Below, one piece after another: positions 8,941 to 17,514 of a DNA stretch of 64,000 nucleotides. This stretch comes from Paludicola sp. MB14-C6 (GTDB lineage Bacteria > Bacillota > Clostridia > Oscillospirales > Ruminococcaceae): positions 2,108,001 to 2,172,000 of the forward strand of contig NZ_CP133133.1 in the NCBI RefSeq assembly GCF_030908625.1, in the 5' to 3' direction. A program made the position numbers and the translations under genes. The notes beneath the pieces were generated by a model. That model was not told the DNA's origin. It ran no database searches and saw only the letters and a program-made list of their open reading frames with translations. Each line of letters opens with the position of its first letter. The stretch's first letter is position 1.

Positions 8941-9660
8941 TCAGTGGTTTTGATTATTCATATATACTTCAAATTCATATTTATCTGCAATAATCTTAAC
9001 TAGATCAAGTTCAGCAATTTGGTTGTTAATATAGCATTTTCTTTTAATCGTGATTAAAGCAGTTTTAGGTTCAATTTCTAGCAAATTACTATCTTCAAAG
9101 CTTGAATTACATGCACTTAATATATCTTTAGCACTTGTAAATTCAATATTATACTTATCCTTTAAAAATTTATATAATGACATAATCTTACTTTTAGATT
9201 TTTCAATCTCAGGCACTAATTCTGCTAAGATATAATTCTTTGCAATCGCAACTGGGAAACCATTTGCTAATTGTATTCTGCTTATACAAATTAAATCAGT
9301 ATTTAATTGTATCTCAAATTCATTTGATAAATCAATATCAGATTTTATCTTTTCAATATAGGTTGTTTTAACACCTATATCAAAACCTCTATTTTTTAAC
9401 GTTTGAGATACAGAGGTTAAACGATTTAAATTTTGCATAGTCTTTTGACTTATTACCTGTGTACCATAGCCTTGTTTCACAACAATATATCCATCTTTGA
9501 CCAACAAATCAATTGCTTTTCGTATTGTTGTTCTGCTTACTTTGAATTCACTTTCAAGTTGAGGCTCTGGTGGAAATAATGTACCTACAGGATATGTTTT
9601 ATCCATAATGCCTTGTTTCAAGGATTGGTATATCTTTAAATAGGCTGGTTGTTTTTTCAT
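8941..9660 (-). CDS. GntR/HutC-family transcriptional regulator with UTRA domain
   Basis: A 239-residue regulator. The N-terminal winged helix (LKQGIMDKTYPVGTLFPPEPQLESEFKVSR followed by TTIRKAIDLLVKDGYI) is the GntR signature. The remainder (about 85-235) resembles the UTRA ligand domain, with the usual ISRIQLANGFPVAIAKNYI segment. UTRA proteins usually bind a (phospho)sugar and are released from DNA. It is the nearest regulator to the deoC operon and on the same strand. The stop codon TGA borrows its last base from copy A; without the insertion the codon would be TAG at the same place, so the protein is unchanged. Confidence 0.9.
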   Translation of the reverse strand: MKKQPAYLKIYQSLKQGIMDKTYPVGTLFPPEPQLESEFKVSRTTIRKAIDLLVKDGYIVVKQGYGTQVISQKTMQNLNRLTSVSQTLKNRGFDIGVKTTYIEKIKSDIDLSNEFEIQLNTDLICISRIQLANGFPVAIAKNYILAELVPEIEKSKSKIMSLYKFLKDKYNIEFTSAKDILSACNSSFEDSNLLEIEPKTALITIKRKCYINNQIAELDLVKIIADKYEFEVYMNNQNH

Positions 9661-9727
9661 ATTAATCTCTTCCTACACTATATTTATCTATCATTTAAGT
9701 TATTTAAATTTATATTATCTTTTCTAA

Positions 9728-9756
9728 ATTTTATCATACTTTATTTACTATAACAA
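9728..9756 (-). promoter_or_regulatory. Candidate gntR promoter
   Basis: On the minus strand, TTGTTA (9751-9756), 17 bases and TAAAAT (9728-9733) lie about 70 bp upstream of the gntR ATG. The match is moderate in A+T-rich DNA. No copy of the AACATAATTATGTT operator is seen here, so simple autoregulation through it is not evident. Confidence 0.45.
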
Positions 9757-9890
9757 TATGTTTATTTTTAAATAATATAAAAGTCAACACAAACAGTTGA
9801 TCAATGTAAAATGAAGTATTCTAATTGTTTTAAATCTAGAGTATGAAATGACTCTTGGAAAATATACAAAGCAACAACGTATCCTAATGA

Positions 9891-10031
9891 AATTTCACTA
9901 ACCACTATGAGTCTTATGTATAAGCACTGTATGATGCGCCTTTTGAAGATATAAAGGATATTCGTAAAGCAGCAATACTACTTAATTCCAACGGAAAATG
10001 ACGTCACACTCTGCGTGAATGTATAGATTGA
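9891..10031 (+). pseudogene. Short decayed coding remnant
   Basis: In one frame the 512-bp gap before the fucosidase gene reads as protein-like peptides broken by stops at 9921 and 9999: NFTNHYESYV, then ALYDAPFEDIKDIRKAAILL, then RHTLRECID. The second stop would be a Trp codon with one base changed. I do not recognise the family. The rest of 9661-10172 shows nothing beyond the gntR promoter and an AAAGGAAA ribosome site for the next gene. Confidence 0.35.
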
Positions 10032-10172
10032 AATTTCCAACAATATGATATAAAATAAATAGTATATTTCAGTTAATTACCCATTATCCCATAGAATGAA
10101 TCCAACACATAGATAATCTATAGTTTTATTCTATAAGATTAAATAAAGCATCAATGAAAGGAAATAAATAAC

Positions 10173-11540
10173 ATGATTGATTTCTTAAAACAAGCGGCAC
10201 AAGTAGTACCGTCAGAAAGACAAAAGAAATGGTTTGACCTTGAAATGTACGCATTTATCCATTTTGGTGTAAATACTTTTACTGGGAGAGAATGGGGTAC
10301 AGGCACAGAAGACGAACGTATTTTTAACCCACAAAAGCTAGATTGTGACCAATGGGTGAAAGCTGTAAAATCAGCAGGTTGTAAGGGCTTAGTGTTAACA
10401 GCAAAGCATCATGACGGTTTTTGTCTATGGCCGTCAAAGTACACAGAGCATAGTGTCAAAAATAGCCTATTTAACGGTGATGTTGTAAAACTTGCAGCAG
10501 AAGCTTGTAAACGTGGTGGTATAAAGTTCGGTTTTTACCTTTCACCTTGGGATATGAACAGTGAATATTATGGTACATCTGCCTATAACGATTATTTTTG
10601 CAATCAACTTACTGAACTGCTAACCGAGTACGGCGACATCTTTTACGTTTGGTTTGATGGTGCTTGCGGTGAGGGCGAAGATGGTAAAAAGCAAGTGTAT
10701 GATTTTGAAAGGTATTTTTCATTGATTCGTAAATATCAGCCAAATGCCGTAATTTTCAACGACCATGGCCCTGATATACGTTGGTGTGGAAATGAAGCCG
10801 GACAAGCCAGATATGCCGAATGGGCGGTTGTACCATCTGAACTTTGCGGTTATGCCGATGTACAAACCGATAAAGGTCCTCTTTGTAACGAGGGGGATTT
10901 AAGTTTTTTGTATAATACCGACGACGACGTTGGAAGCCTTTGCAATATTCTTTATTCAAAAGGATTGGTTTTTTGCCCGTCAGAAATTGATATGTCTATT
11001 CGAAAAGGTTGGTTTTGGAATGAAAAAGATGAACCACATTCTCTTGAAAGATTGTTTGATACATACTTAAATAGTGTAGGAGCTAATACGTCATTGCACT
11101 TAAATGTTCCACCAAATAAAGATGGACTTATTGATGAAAAAGACGTAAAAAGGCTGCGTGAACTTGGTGAAAAGATAGAATTTGAGTTTGGCAATCAAAC
11201 AGTATGTGAACTTGAAAAAATAGGTGGGACAAGAACGCAACCTGTTTATGAAATTAAAATTGATTGTCAAAAGGATATTAAATATATAATCCTACAAGAA
11301 GATTTAAGTGTTGGGCAGCGTGTTGAAAACTTTGCAATCTATCATAAATCATATAGTGGCGAAGAATTTCCCATATTTCAAGGACGTTGTATTGGACATA
11401 AAAAGATATGCAAGTTAAACAATCCTTTTATGTTACAAAATCCGCTTTTAGAGAATGTCGGTAAAAAGTCAGAAAAGCTTGTGCTGCGAATCAAAGCCGC
11501 AAGAGATGAAGTGGTAATCAATAAAGTTATTGTTTGCTAA
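10173..11540 (+). CDS. Alpha-L-fucosidase, GH29 family
   Basis: A 455-residue retaining fucosidase that removes L-fucose from glycans. The GH29 fold motifs are clear: FIHFGVNTFTGREWGTG, LTAKHHDGFCLWPSKYT with the conserved His pair, FGFYLSPWD, and the nucleophile D162 in YVWFDGACG. No signal peptide is present, so it acts in the cytoplasm on imported fucosylated oligosaccharides. The length is at the short end, a catalytic domain with a C-terminal beta region. It stands alone between the gntR gene and the blaI operon. With the GH38 mannosidase further on it suggests host- or plant-glycan use. Confidence 0.92.
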   Translation: MIDFLKQAAQVVPSERQKKWFDLEMYAFIHFGVNTFTGREWGTGTEDERIFNPQKLDCDQWVKAVKSAGCKGLVLTAKHHDGFCLWPSKYTEHSVKNSLFNGDVVKLAAEACKRGGIKFGFYLSPWDMNSEYYGTSAYNDYFCNQLTELLTEYGDIFYVWFDGACGEGEDGKKQVYDFERYFSLIRKYQPNAVIFNDHGPDIRWCGNEAGQARYAEWAVVPSELCGYADVQTDKGPLCNEGDLSFLYNTDDDVGSLCNILYSKGLVFCPSEIDMSIRKGWFWNEKDEPHSLERLFDTYLNSVGANTSLHLNVPPNKDGLIDEKDVKRLRELGEKIEFEFGNQTVCELEKIGGTRTQPVYEIKIDCQKDIKYIILQEDLSVGQRVENFAIYHKSYSGEEFPIFQGRCIGHKKICKLNNPFMLQNPLLENVGKKSEKLVLRIKAARDEVVINKVIVC

Positions 11541-11742
11541 ATTGTAACAGCTAATTATGTGGGAGTTATGCAACATTACTTCTGTAATATGTCTGCGTAA
11601 AATGAAAGTATGTTTTATGCAGGCCTCATATCAAGTCTTACACACCATTAGACATGTTTAAAGTGCTCCTAACTAGAAGAATAATATGGAACATGTTGAT
11701 TGGATAAAAATTATGTTGTATGTTAAACAAAATAAGTGTTAT

Positions 11743-11786
11743 GAAAGTTGTACGCATTTTTGAGAATAGGCGTGCAACTTTCTTAT
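11743..11786 (+). terminator. Hairpin in the fucosidase-blaI gap
   Basis: GAAAGTTGTACGC (11743-11755) pairs with GCGTGCAACTTTC (11770-11782) with one G-T pair, followed by TTATT. It is a possible terminator, about 200 bp after the fucosidase stop. The rest of 11541-11930 shows no gene. Confidence 0.4.
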
Positions 11787-11931
11787 TGTGTACAACTTAC
11801 AACAATGTTGATAATGTAAAAAGAGGCTTTATAATAAACGTTACGATTAACTATTGTATGATTCAATCGGGATTCCTGTAATTTTAAAATACATATAAAA
11901 GCAAATATTTTACTTTTTATTGTGAATATAG

Positions 11932-11985
11932 TTGACAATTATGACCTACAGATGTAAACTATAAATATAATAATTTACAATTGTA
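11932..11985 (+). promoter_or_regulatory. blaI-1 promoter with two BlaI operators
   Basis: TTGACA (11932-11937), a 17-base spacer and TAAACT (11955-11960) form the promoter. TACA-GA-TGTA (11947-11956) overlaps the -10 region and TACA-AT-TGTA (11976-11985) lies just downstream, overlapping the ribosome site. TACA-N2-TGTA is the core of BlaI/MecI operators. The two sites are inverted copies (CCTACA...TGTAAA and TTTACA...TGTAGG). This implies autorepression of the operon by BlaI. Confidence 0.85.
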
Positions 11986-11994
11986 GGTGATAAT

Positions 11995-12381
11995 ATGAAA
12001 AAGGAATATACAAGACTTCCTGATGCAGAATTAGAAGTTATGCAAGTGTTGTGGCAAAATCAACCCCCTATGGGAACTTCGGAGATACTAGAGATATTAA
12101 ATCAGTTTAAAAACTGGAATATATCCACGCTACAAACATTATTATCTCGATTAGTGACAAGAGGTTTTATTCAATCAAAAAAACAAGGGAAAAACAACTT
12201 TTATACACCGTTAGTAGAAGAAGAAAGTTATTTAGCAAGTGAAAATAAGTCTTTTTTAGACCGTCTTAATCAAAGCTCCCTTACAAAGTTTGTTTCAACT
12301 TTAATGCAAAGCAATAGTGTATCAAAAGAGGATTTACAAGAACTTAAGGAATTTATTGAAAAACAATCAGAAGAGGAGTAG
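11995..12381 (+). CDS. blaI: BlaI/MecI/CopY-family repressor 1
   Basis: A 128-residue winged-helix repressor. LPDAELEVMQVLWQNQPPMG is the family N-terminus, the recognition region is NISTLQTLLSRLVTRGFI, and KKQGKNNFYTPLV forms the wing. The C-terminal helices (about 75-128) form the dimerisation and cleavage region. BlaI proteins hold operators shut until a BlaR1-type membrane protease leads to their cleavage. The ATG follows the operator directly. The gene is followed after 5 bases by its BlaR1-like partner. Its operators resemble those of repressor 2, so cross-regulation is likely. Confidence 0.93.
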   Translation: MKKEYTRLPDAELEVMQVLWQNQPPMGTSEILEILNQFKNWNISTLQTLLSRLVTRGFIQSKKQGKNNFYTPLVEEESYLASENKSFLDRLNQSSLTKFVSTLMQSNSVSKEDLQELKEFIEKQSEEE

Positions 12382-12386
12382 ATGTT

Positions 12387-14687
12387 ATGATGCTGAGAAA
12401 TTTATTTTCTAGTGTAATTGAAGTTACGTTAATTATGTCTATTATAATAGTTGCATTACTCGCTCTTCATGCAGTTATCAAGAAAAAGCTTACAGCCAAA
12501 TGGAGCTGTTTTGTTTGGCTGTTAATTGCATTTCGTTTAGCATTACCTTTTAATATCCCAATCCCCGATATGGCGTTTCAAATAGAGCCGCCTGTAGCAA
12601 AAGAGATTACAGTTGTTAAAAAATCATCAGATACACCAAATCAAGTAACGAAAAAAGCGCCGGTAACTGAAATCGACAAACCGAGTTCTTCAAAGGCTGC
12701 CACACAAGAATCATCCTCGCCAAATGCCACACAGCCAACGTTGAAACCTGAAAGAATAACAATCGACTTTGTTTCTGTAGCAGCTTGGATATGGTTAATT
12801 GGTATGTTCTTGATAGCAGTATATCAAGTCATCAGCTATCTATCCATTAGAAGAGAAATAAGGCGATTCAGTACACCGATAAGTAATCAAAATGTTATGG
12901 CTACTTATGAAGTGCTTAAGCAAGAAATGCATTTGAAAAAGAAGATACCTTTAAAATTATGTAAAAAGATTGCAACGCCAATGCTTGTTGGCTTTATGAA
13001 ACCAATGATTCTATTGCCAACAGTACACTATTCTATGCAAGAGTGCTATGGCATATTAAAGCATGAATGTATTCATCATAAACGTCATGATCCATTGTTT
13101 AAATTATTGCTTATGGTAGTTCAAACAATACATTGGTTTAATCCATTTGTTTATATAATGTCTTATTTTGCAAAAAAAGATATCGAGTTATCTTGTGATG
13201 CAGAAGTAATTAAAAAAATGAATTTTCATCAGAGAAAAGAGTATAGCTTAACATTATTGAATTCACTAGAAGTCCAAGTAAATCAAAAATCAAGACTATC
13301 AGCAGCGTTTAGTGAAGATAAACGTACAGTCAAGGATCGCTTTATTCAAATATTCGATACAAGCAAAAAGAAGAAAGGTATCTTTGCATTAATTGCGATA
13401 GCCCTAGTCGTCGCTATTGGTGGATCATTGCTCATGTTTGGAACAAGGGAAGTGCAGCAAGTCAATGATAAATTATCTATTACGATAAGAGAGCAAACCT
13501 TAGATGATATTGAGAAAGTTATAGATGAATTCAAAAGAGAGTATCCCAAAATTGAAGTTACAATAAATAAAATACCAATGCAATATAACCCAAATCTAAT
13601 AAAGAAAATTCAAACAGAAATAATGGCTGGTAAAGGTACAGACATTGTTGTTCTTCCTTTGGATAATGATATGAATTTGGAGAAAGTTGCGTTAAGTGGA
13701 GCATTTTGTGATATAAATACTATGCTGAAAGAGGACATATCATTTAATCGAGAGTTGTATTTTGAATCAGTTTTAGATGCTGGTGTTTATAAAGGAAAAC
13801 AAATCTTTATGCCATTATCATTTAATGTGCCAATGCTATTAACTACACAAGAATGTTTAAATAAATACGAAATAGATACGAATAAACTGAATACATTATC
13901 GGATATGTATGCAACATTTGCAAAAACAATAAACACTCATGATATTAACCGATTATTTACTAATTCGTATGATATGAATAGGTTTTTAAGTTATGCAATC
14001 ACTACAATAAGTAAAACTCAAATTAACAATTTGGCAGATGATAATTCTCTAAAGAAAATTTGTGATGAATATAAGCAAGTATACCCAATAAGCAATACCA
14101 AAATGTCGCTTGATGTTGTAAATATGTGCCCATATGATGCTATGAAAGAAGATAAGACGGTATTTGTAAACACGAGTTCGTTAGCTGATTTTTATTATAG
14201 ATATTATCTGATAGCAGAACATGGAGTGACACCCATTTTTAAACCAATTCCATCACCTAAGGGTGGAGTACAAGCATATTTAGGTGATAGCGTAGCAATT
14301 AGTTCAAACAGTCCAAATAAGCAAAATGCATATCATTTTCTAAAAATTGCTTTATCAGAAAAACTACAGCATGTCAACCAATATGGCGGATTTGAAATGC
14401 CATACTTTCCAGTTTTGAGAAGTGGAGTACAAAATAGAATAAACCTTTTTAAGCAACAAATAACGGGCGAAAACAGACTTAGCGAGGAAGAGAGATTAAA
14501 TAAGTTTACTGAGTTAGAGCAAAGGCAACTGGATAATATACTAAATTCAATTAACTATTGTATTTCTAATGCAAATAATTATTCATTTGCATATTCGGAG
14601 TTAGAACCTTATTTTAAAAATGAAAAGACATATGATCAATGTATTAAAAAATTACAGTCAAAGCTTGATATCTATTTGACAGAATAG
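12387..14687 (+). CDS. BlaR1-like M56 membrane peptidase fused to an ABC-type solute-binding domain (1)
   Basis: A 766-residue protein. The first ~350 residues are BlaR1/MecR1-like: membrane helices at about 15-31, 38-53 and 128-148, the zinc site H226-E-C-I-H230 and the downstream glutamate in DIELSCDAEV, then a fourth helix at 331-352. The following ~410 residues, predicted extracellular, are not a penicillin-binding domain but resemble ABC solute-binding proteins of family 1: FKREYPKIEVTI, TEIMAGKGTDIVVLP, VYKGKQIFMPLSFNVPMLL, and the C-terminal AISSNSPNKQNAYHFLKIAL. A Ser/Pro/Thr-rich insert (about 60-120) joins helices 2 and 3. I infer that ligand binding outside activates the inside protease against BlaI. 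The ligand is unknown, perhaps an oligosaccharide. Confidence 0.85.
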   Translation: MMLRNLFSSVIEVTLIMSIIIVALLALHAVIKKKLTAKWSCFVWLLIAFRLALPFNIPIPDMAFQIEPPVAKEITVVKKSSDTPNQVTKKAPVTEIDKPSSSKAATQESSSPNATQPTLKPERITIDFVSVAAWIWLIGMFLIAVYQVISYLSIRREIRRFSTPISNQNVMATYEVLKQEMHLKKKIPLKLCKKIATPMLVGFMKPMILLPTVHYSMQECYGILKHECIHHKRHDPLFKLLLMVVQTIHWFNPFVYIMSYFAKKDIELSCDAEVIKKMNFHQRKEYSLTLLNSLEVQVNQKSRLSAAFSEDKRTVKDRFIQIFDTSKKKKGIFALIAIALVVAIGGSLLMFGTREVQQVNDKLSITIREQTLDDIEKVIDEFKREYPKIEVTINKIPMQYNPNLIKKIQTEIMAGKGTDIVVLPLDNDMNLEKVALSGAFCDINTMLKEDISFNRELYFESVLDAGVYKGKQIFMPLSFNVPMLLTTQECLNKYEIDTNKLNTLSDMYATFAKTINTHDINRLFTNSYDMNRFLSYAITTISKTQINNLADDNSLKKICDEYKQVYPISNTKMSLDVVNMCPYDAMKEDKTVFVNTSSLADFYYRYYLIAEHGVTPIFKPIPSPKGGVQAYLGDSVAISSNSPNKQNAYHFLKIALSEKLQHVNQYGGFEMPYFPVLRSGVQNRINLFKQQITGENRLSEEERLNKFTELEQRQLDNILNSINYCISNANNYSFAYSELEPYFKNEKTYDQCIKKLQSKLDIYLTE

Positions 14688-14721
14688 TATGATTTACCCA
14701 AGAAAATATTTCTAATTTTAC

Positions 14722-14771
14722 TTGACATTCACTTCCTACAGCTGTATGATGTAATAAAACATACAACTGTA
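14722..14771 (+). promoter_or_regulatory. blaI-2 promoter with two BlaI operators
   Basis: TTGACA (14722-14727), a 17-base spacer and TATGAT (14745-14750) form the promoter. TACAGCTGTA (14737-14746), a perfect palindrome, overlaps the -10 box. TACA-AC-TGTA (14762-14771) precedes the ribosome site. The layout copies that of the first blaI promoter. Confidence 0.85.
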
Positions 14772-14785
14772 GGAGATTGATTCTT

Positions 14786-15163
14786 ATGAAAATAACAAGT
14801 TTACCGGACGCTGAATTAGAAGTGATGCAAGTAATTTGGAAAAATAAAACCCCTATTTCTACTTCTCAAATTAACGAAATATTAAATCAAACAAGAAGCT
14901 GGAATGTATCCGCTTTGCAAACAATACTCAACCGTTTGATAGCAAAAAATTATCTCTCTTCAACAAAGCAAGGCAAAAACAGATTTTATGATATTTTAAT
15001 TGATGAAGAAACCTACTTATCCTATGAAAATAAAAAGTATTTGAAAAAAGTAAATAGCTCCGTAGTAAAATTTGTTGCATCATTATATGACAGCAAAGGA
15101 TTAACCAAAAAGGATTTAGAGGAGTTACATGCTTTTATTGATCAGAAGACAAAAGGGGAGTAG
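14786..15163 (+). CDS. blaI: BlaI/MecI/CopY-family repressor 2
   Basis: A 125-residue paralogue of repressor 1 (ITSLPDAELEVMQVIWKN, then NVSALQTILNRLIAKNYL and STKQGKNRFYDIL). The ATG at 14786 is preferred over the TTG at 14777 because AGGAG (14771-14775) is 10 bases before the ATG and would abut the TTG. It starts about 100 bases after the first receptor ends, behind its own promoter, and lies 3 bases before the second receptor gene. Tandem duplication of the whole repressor-receptor pair followed by divergence is the simplest origin. Confidence 0.92.
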   Translation: MKITSLPDAELEVMQVIWKNKTPISTSQINEILNQTRSWNVSALQTILNRLIAKNYLSSTKQGKNRFYDILIDEETYLSYENKKYLKKVNSSVVKFVASLYDSKGLTKKDLEELHAFIDQKTKGE

Positions 15164-15166
15164 GAT

Positions 15167-17497
15167 ATGCTGAAAACAATTTTTAGTTCTATCATTGAAA
15201 TTTCAATTGTTTCTTCAATCATTATCACATTATTAGCAATACTATATACTTTTATAAACAAACGATACGCTGCAAAGTGGCATTGCGTGATTTGGTTTGT
15301 TATTATGTTAAGATTATTGGTTCCAATCAATATTACTTTGCCATCGGCACCAATTGTTGTACCGGAACCACCAAAACAAGAAGTGGTAGTTAATCGACCT
15401 GTGCAACAAACGCAGCCTGTTGTTACCGAGCAGGTGAAGGGTGAAACCACTACTACGCCAACCACACCGCAACAAAATATTTCACAAAAAGAACCGATTC
15501 AAACGCAGCCTGTAACAGTTGTGATAGATAGAATCTTAATTGCGGCATATGTTTGGTTGCTTGGCATATTTGCAGTCTCTGTCTTTTACTGTATCAAACG
15601 TATTCAATTTCATCAGTACTTGAAATGGAATAGTCAAAAGGTTAACCAAAAACGTTTATTAAGCATGATCACACAAGTAAGCAATGAAATTCGATTAAGT
15701 AAGAATGTAACTCCAATTCTTTGCAAAGGAATTTCAAGTCCAATGGTGATTAGTTTAGTCAAGCCAAAGCTGTTATTACCGATGTTGAATTACTCCGATG
15801 AAAACTTGAAGGCTATCTTAAGGCATGAACTGATACATATTAAGAAAAATCACCTTTGGTTTAAGTTTGGAATATTACTTTGCGAGATTGTATATTGGTT
15901 TAATCCATTTGTTTATCTCATGACACGATTTGCACAAAGAGATATCGAATATGCTTGTGATTCTGCTGTTTTAAAATATACAAGTGAATCCTATAAAGAA
16001 GAATATAGCAGAGCCATTCTTTCAGTTATTGAAAACACACTTTGGGGCAATAAAAGAACGAACTTAGTGCTTTCAACTGGATTTAGCGATGGAAAGAAAA
16101 CCTTAAAAAATCGTTTTCAAAACATATTTGATGACAACAAAAAGAAAAAAGGATTCTTTATCATTGTCGCACTCATTCTTGTAATAACAATAGTTGGTTC
16201 AATCGTGGTATTCGGCAAAAAGGATGTAAAACAAGTCAATGATAGCTTAACAATATATAAGTATGTTGATGATATAGATGATGATCTAGTTAGTGTTGGT
16301 CCAGGATATCATATTAAAAACATGATATCTTATTATAAGCAAAAATATCCGAATGTAAAAGTTAATTTGGTTGAGTTCAAAGGTACAAAAAAAGAGTATT
16401 TTAATAAGTTAAATAGTGATGTCATGGCAGGAAAAGGACCTGATGTTATCGTATTGGATCAAGATTTTGTTAACTATTCTAATGCTTACAAACTTATGAA
16501 GTCTGGTGTGTTAACGGAGCTAGATGATTTTATAAAACAAGATAAAAATATTAACTTGAATGATTATTATAAACCAATTATGGATGAAGGAATTTATAAA
16601 AACAGACGTTATATTTTGCCAGTACAGTTTACCGTACCTTTAATGATGTCAGGAAAACAAGCTTTAAAAGATGCGGGAATCAACGCAGATAATTGTAAAA
16701 AAGATTTTTGGGGACTATCTGAAGAAATGTATCGTTATTATTCTCAAAGTCAAGATAAAGACAAGTTGATAAGGTCAACTTGGAAATATAATCCATTTAT
16801 TGATGAGCTTGAATATATGGGGATTCGTGGGGCCTTTGATTATAATAAAGAAACGGTAAAATTTGATACAAATGATTTCAAAAAAGCAATGAAACAATAT
16901 AAACCTTGGTATCAATTTGATCAAAAAACTGACCCAAATGAATATATGCCATTTGGAAGATTGATAAATGAGAAAAAAGTATTATTTGGAGCTAGTCTAG
17001 ATCAAAACCCAATGGGCATTTTTTATTATATTCAAACGCTAGAAAACAAAGATCAGCCTGTAATTATACCAATTCGAACTATAGATGGCGGAATGGAAGC
17101 ACAAATTTCAACTGCGGTAGGAATTCGAAACAATAGCAAAAACAAACAAAACGCATATAACTATATCAAGCTAATGTTATCTCCTGAAGCAATGTATGAT
17201 TATTTTAATCAAGGCTTTTCAACAAATAAAAAGTTTGCACAAGCAATTATTACTTCAAATCGAGAAGTCACACCAGGGCACTATAGCAAAGAATATGACA
17301 TTACATATTCGGCAATTCCAAAAGAGTGCTATAAAGAAGTATCATCAATTTTAGACCAAGTAAATGGTGCTCATTTCTACACACCATTAACTAATCAATT
17401 GATAGATTACATGAAGTCTTACTTAGAAGACAAAAAGTCCTATGAGGAATGTATCAAAGAAGCCAAACAGAAATTTGAGTTATACTTATCCGAATAA
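15167..17497 (+). CDS. BlaR1-like M56 membrane peptidase fused to an ABC-type solute-binding domain (2)
   Basis: A 776-residue paralogue of the receptor at 12387. It has the same order: membrane helices at about 12-30, 36-52 and 122-142, the zinc site H220-E-L-I-H224, the glutamate in DIEYACDSAV, a fourth helix at about 329-350, then an extracellular solute-binding domain of about 425 residues. That domain shows YYKQKYPNVKVNLVEFKG, SDVMAGKGPDVIVLDQDF, YKNRRYILPVQFTVPLMM and VGIRNNSKNKQNAYNYIKLM. A Pro/Gln/Thr-rich linker lies at about 60-115. It is followed after 17 bases by two sugar ABC permeases. The domain could sense the permease substrate, deliver it to the permeases, or both. Confidence 0.85.
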   Translation: MLKTIFSSIIEISIVSSIIITLLAILYTFINKRYAAKWHCVIWFVIMLRLLVPINITLPSAPIVVPEPPKQEVVVNRPVQQTQPVVTEQVKGETTTTPTTPQQNISQKEPIQTQPVTVVIDRILIAAYVWLLGIFAVSVFYCIKRIQFHQYLKWNSQKVNQKRLLSMITQVSNEIRLSKNVTPILCKGISSPMVISLVKPKLLLPMLNYSDENLKAILRHELIHIKKNHLWFKFGILLCEIVYWFNPFVYLMTRFAQRDIEYACDSAVLKYTSESYKEEYSRAILSVIENTLWGNKRTNLVLSTGFSDGKKTLKNRFQNIFDDNKKKKGFFIIVALILVITIVGSIVVFGKKDVKQVNDSLTIYKYVDDIDDDLVSVGPGYHIKNMISYYKQKYPNVKVNLVEFKGTKKEYFNKLNSDVMAGKGPDVIVLDQDFVNYSNAYKLMKSGVLTELDDFIKQDKNINLNDYYKPIMDEGIYKNRRYILPVQFTVPLMMSGKQALKDAGINADNCKKDFWGLSEEMYRYYSQSQDKDKLIRSTWKYNPFIDELEYMGIRGAFDYNKETVKFDTNDFKKAMKQYKPWYQFDQKTDPNEYMPFGRLINEKKVLFGASLDQNPMGIFYYIQTLENKDQPVIIPIRTIDGGMEAQISTAVGIRNNSKNKQNAYNYIKLMLSPEAMYDYFNQGFSTNKKFAQAIITSNREVTPGHYSKEYDITYSAIPKECYKEVSSILDQVNGAHFYTPLTNQLIDYMKSYLEDKKSYEECIKEAKQKFELYLSE

Positions 17498-17514
17498 TAA
17501 AAGGAGGCGGCAAA

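Larger units (their letters stand above)
5969..8941 (-). mobile_element. IS256-family element, copy A (1482 bp), split by copy B
   Basis: On the minus strand the element starts at 8941 (AGACTCCCG...) and ends at 5969 (...TATACCC). Removing copy B and its 9-bp target duplication leaves exactly 1482 bp, the same length as copy B, which confirms both sets of ends. Flanking 9-mers TAGTGGTTT (5960-5968) and CAGTGGTTT (8942-8950) match at 8 of 9 positions. The imperfect terminal inverted repeats share AATTTTGTGTAAA. The insertion hit the 3' end of gntR. Confidence 0.9.

Noticed and set aside
12387..17497. Beta-lactam resistance operon (blaI-blaR1)
   Set aside because: No penicillin-binding sensor domain (SxxK, SxN or KTG motifs) and no beta-lactamase gene are present; the sensor is a solute-binding domain.
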